15,999 nucleotides of DNA. Source: Desulfobacterales bacterium S5133MH16. Its GTDB lineage: Bacteria > Desulfobacterota > Desulfobacteria > Desulfobacterales > UBA11574. The position numbers and the translations under genes were made by a program. The notes below the pieces were generated by a model. The model did not search any database. It saw only the letters and a list, made by a program, of their open reading frames with translations, and was not told the origin of the DNA. This document shows, one piece after another, positions 15,098 to 15,999 of this stretch (the stretch's first letter is position 1; each line of letters begins with the position of its first letter). The stretch is from NCBI GenBank assembly GCA_001751005.1, contig MAXL01000475.1:1-15999 (forward strand), written 5' to 3'.

Positions 15098-15999
15098 ATG
15101 GGAGAAAATATAGGTAAAATTATGCAGGTTATGGGGCCTGTGGTTGACGTGGAGTTTGAACAGGGTAAACTGCCTACGATTCTTACTTCACTTCTGATCA
15201 GCAATCCAACAATCAGCGATGAGGCTGACAATCTTGTTGTTGAGGTCGCACAGCACCTGGGCGATAATATTGTTCGTACTATTGCAATGGATGTAACCGA
15301 CGGTCTTGTCAGGGGGATGCCTGTTAAGGATACGGGCAAACCGATTATGATGCCTGTGGGTGAAGCCGGACTCGGGCGAATTCTTAATGTGGTCGGAAGG
15401 CCGGTGGACGGTTTGGGACCGGTCAGCCAGGAAAAGATGCTGCCCATACATCGTCATGCCCCGAAATTTACGGAACAGGATACATCGGTTCGTGTTCTTG
15501 AGACCGGTGTCAAGGTTATCGATCTGCTGGTGCCATTCCCCAGAGGGGGTAAAATGGGGATGTTCGGGGGTGCCGGTGTGGGCAAAACCGTTATCATGAT
15601 GGAAATGGTACACAATATCGCCATGGAGCACGGCGGTATTTCCGTTTTTGCCGGTGTTGGTGAACGGACTCGTGAAGGGAATGACCTTTACTATGAAATG
15701 AAAGATTCCGGAGTTCTTCCCAGGGCTGCGCTGATATACGGGCAGATGACAGAACCTCCGGGAGCCAGGGCTCGTGTTGGGCTTTCAGCCCTGACTGCCG
15801 CGGAATATTTCCGGGATGAAGAGGGTCAGGATGTCCTTATTTTCATCGACAATATATTCCGGTTTACCCAGGCCGGTTCCGAGGTTTCAGCACTTTTGGG
15901 ACGAATGCCTTCGGCGGTTGGATATCAACCGACCCTGGCCGTTGACCTGGGGGAACTTCAGGAACGGATCACGTCAACAGACAAGGGCTCGATTACGGC
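15098..15999 (+). CDS. atpD: ATP synthase F1 beta subunit, 3' end beyond the window
   Basis: Beta carries the catalytic sites. The 300 codons present are open to the window end, where the sequence reads ELQERITSTDKGSIT, about two thirds of a normal beta subunit. Walker A is G157-G-A-G-V-G-K163-T164, the catalytic glutamate is E189 in GERTREGNDLYYEM, and Walker B ends at D251 in LIFIDNIFRFTQAGSEV. The start is supported by GGAGG 7 nt upstream and by the family N-terminus GKIMQVMGPVVDVEF. The epsilon gene would be expected next, outside the window. Confidence 0.99.
   Translation, partial: MGENIGKIMQVMGPVVDVEFEQGKLPTILTSLLISNPTISDEADNLVVEVAQHLGDNIVRTIAMDVTDGLVRGMPVKDTGKPIMMPVGEAGLGRILNVVGRPVDGLGPVSQEKMLPIHRHAPKFTEQDTSVRVLETGVKVIDLLVPFPRGGKMGMFGGAGVGKTVIMMEMVHNIAMEHGGISVFAGVGERTREGNDLYYEMKDSGVLPRAALIYGQMTEPPGARARVGLSALTAAEYFRDEEGQDVLIFIDNIFRFTQAGSEVSALLGRMPSAVGYQPTLAVDLGELQERITSTDKGSIT

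Overview
This window looks like chromosome from a mesophilic, moderately AT-leaning member of the Desulfobacterota (former Deltaproteobacteria), probably a sulfate-reducer-like lineage. That placement is an inference from gene content and order: a mreB-mreC-mreD-mrdA-rodA cluster, a small bactofilin, and an F1 ATP synthase operon with two b-type stalk genes and no a or c subunit genes. No rRNA or lineage marker is present to confirm it.

Left part (1-2314) is the accessory-looking end. On the minus strand there is the first 32 codons of a secreted protein running off the window edge, and a small lysine-rich winged-helix protein with its own upstream promoter-like site. A gene-poor stretch of almost 500 bases follows, then a plus-strand DNA methyltransferase of the TSPPY type with no restriction partner in view. 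This segment is bounded on the right by a minus-strand tRNA-Pro(GGG) whose 3' end faces it.

Middle part (2650-10698) is a cell-envelope block, all on the plus strand. An LD-carboxypeptidase (ldcA-like) and a beta-lactamase-fold serine hydrolase lie 4 nt apart. Next come the elongasome genes mreB, mreC, mreD, mrdA (PBP2) and rodA, very tightly packed (4-nt gap, two 4-nt overlaps, then a 26-nt gap), and then a bactofilin with its own structured leader and strong ribosome binding site. Together they build, organise and recycle the peptidoglycan of a rod- or curved-cell wall: MreB filaments, the MreC/MreD linkers, the RodA glycosyltransferase and the PBP2 transpeptidase.

Right part (10774-15999) is the ATP synthase operon, led by a near-consensus sigma-70 promoter (TTGACA, 17 nt, TATAGA). 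The order is b', b, delta, alpha, gamma, beta (beta cut by the window end). The first four genes are chained by TAATG stop/start overlaps. Gamma and beta have short spacers, the one before beta holding a 12-bp RNA hairpin. The F0 a and c subunits must be encoded elsewhere.

Most of the window is conserved housekeeping DNA. I do not see a convincing undescribed system. The best leads are the left-hand methyltransferase/winged-helix segment and several regulatory details of the envelope and ATP synthase operons.
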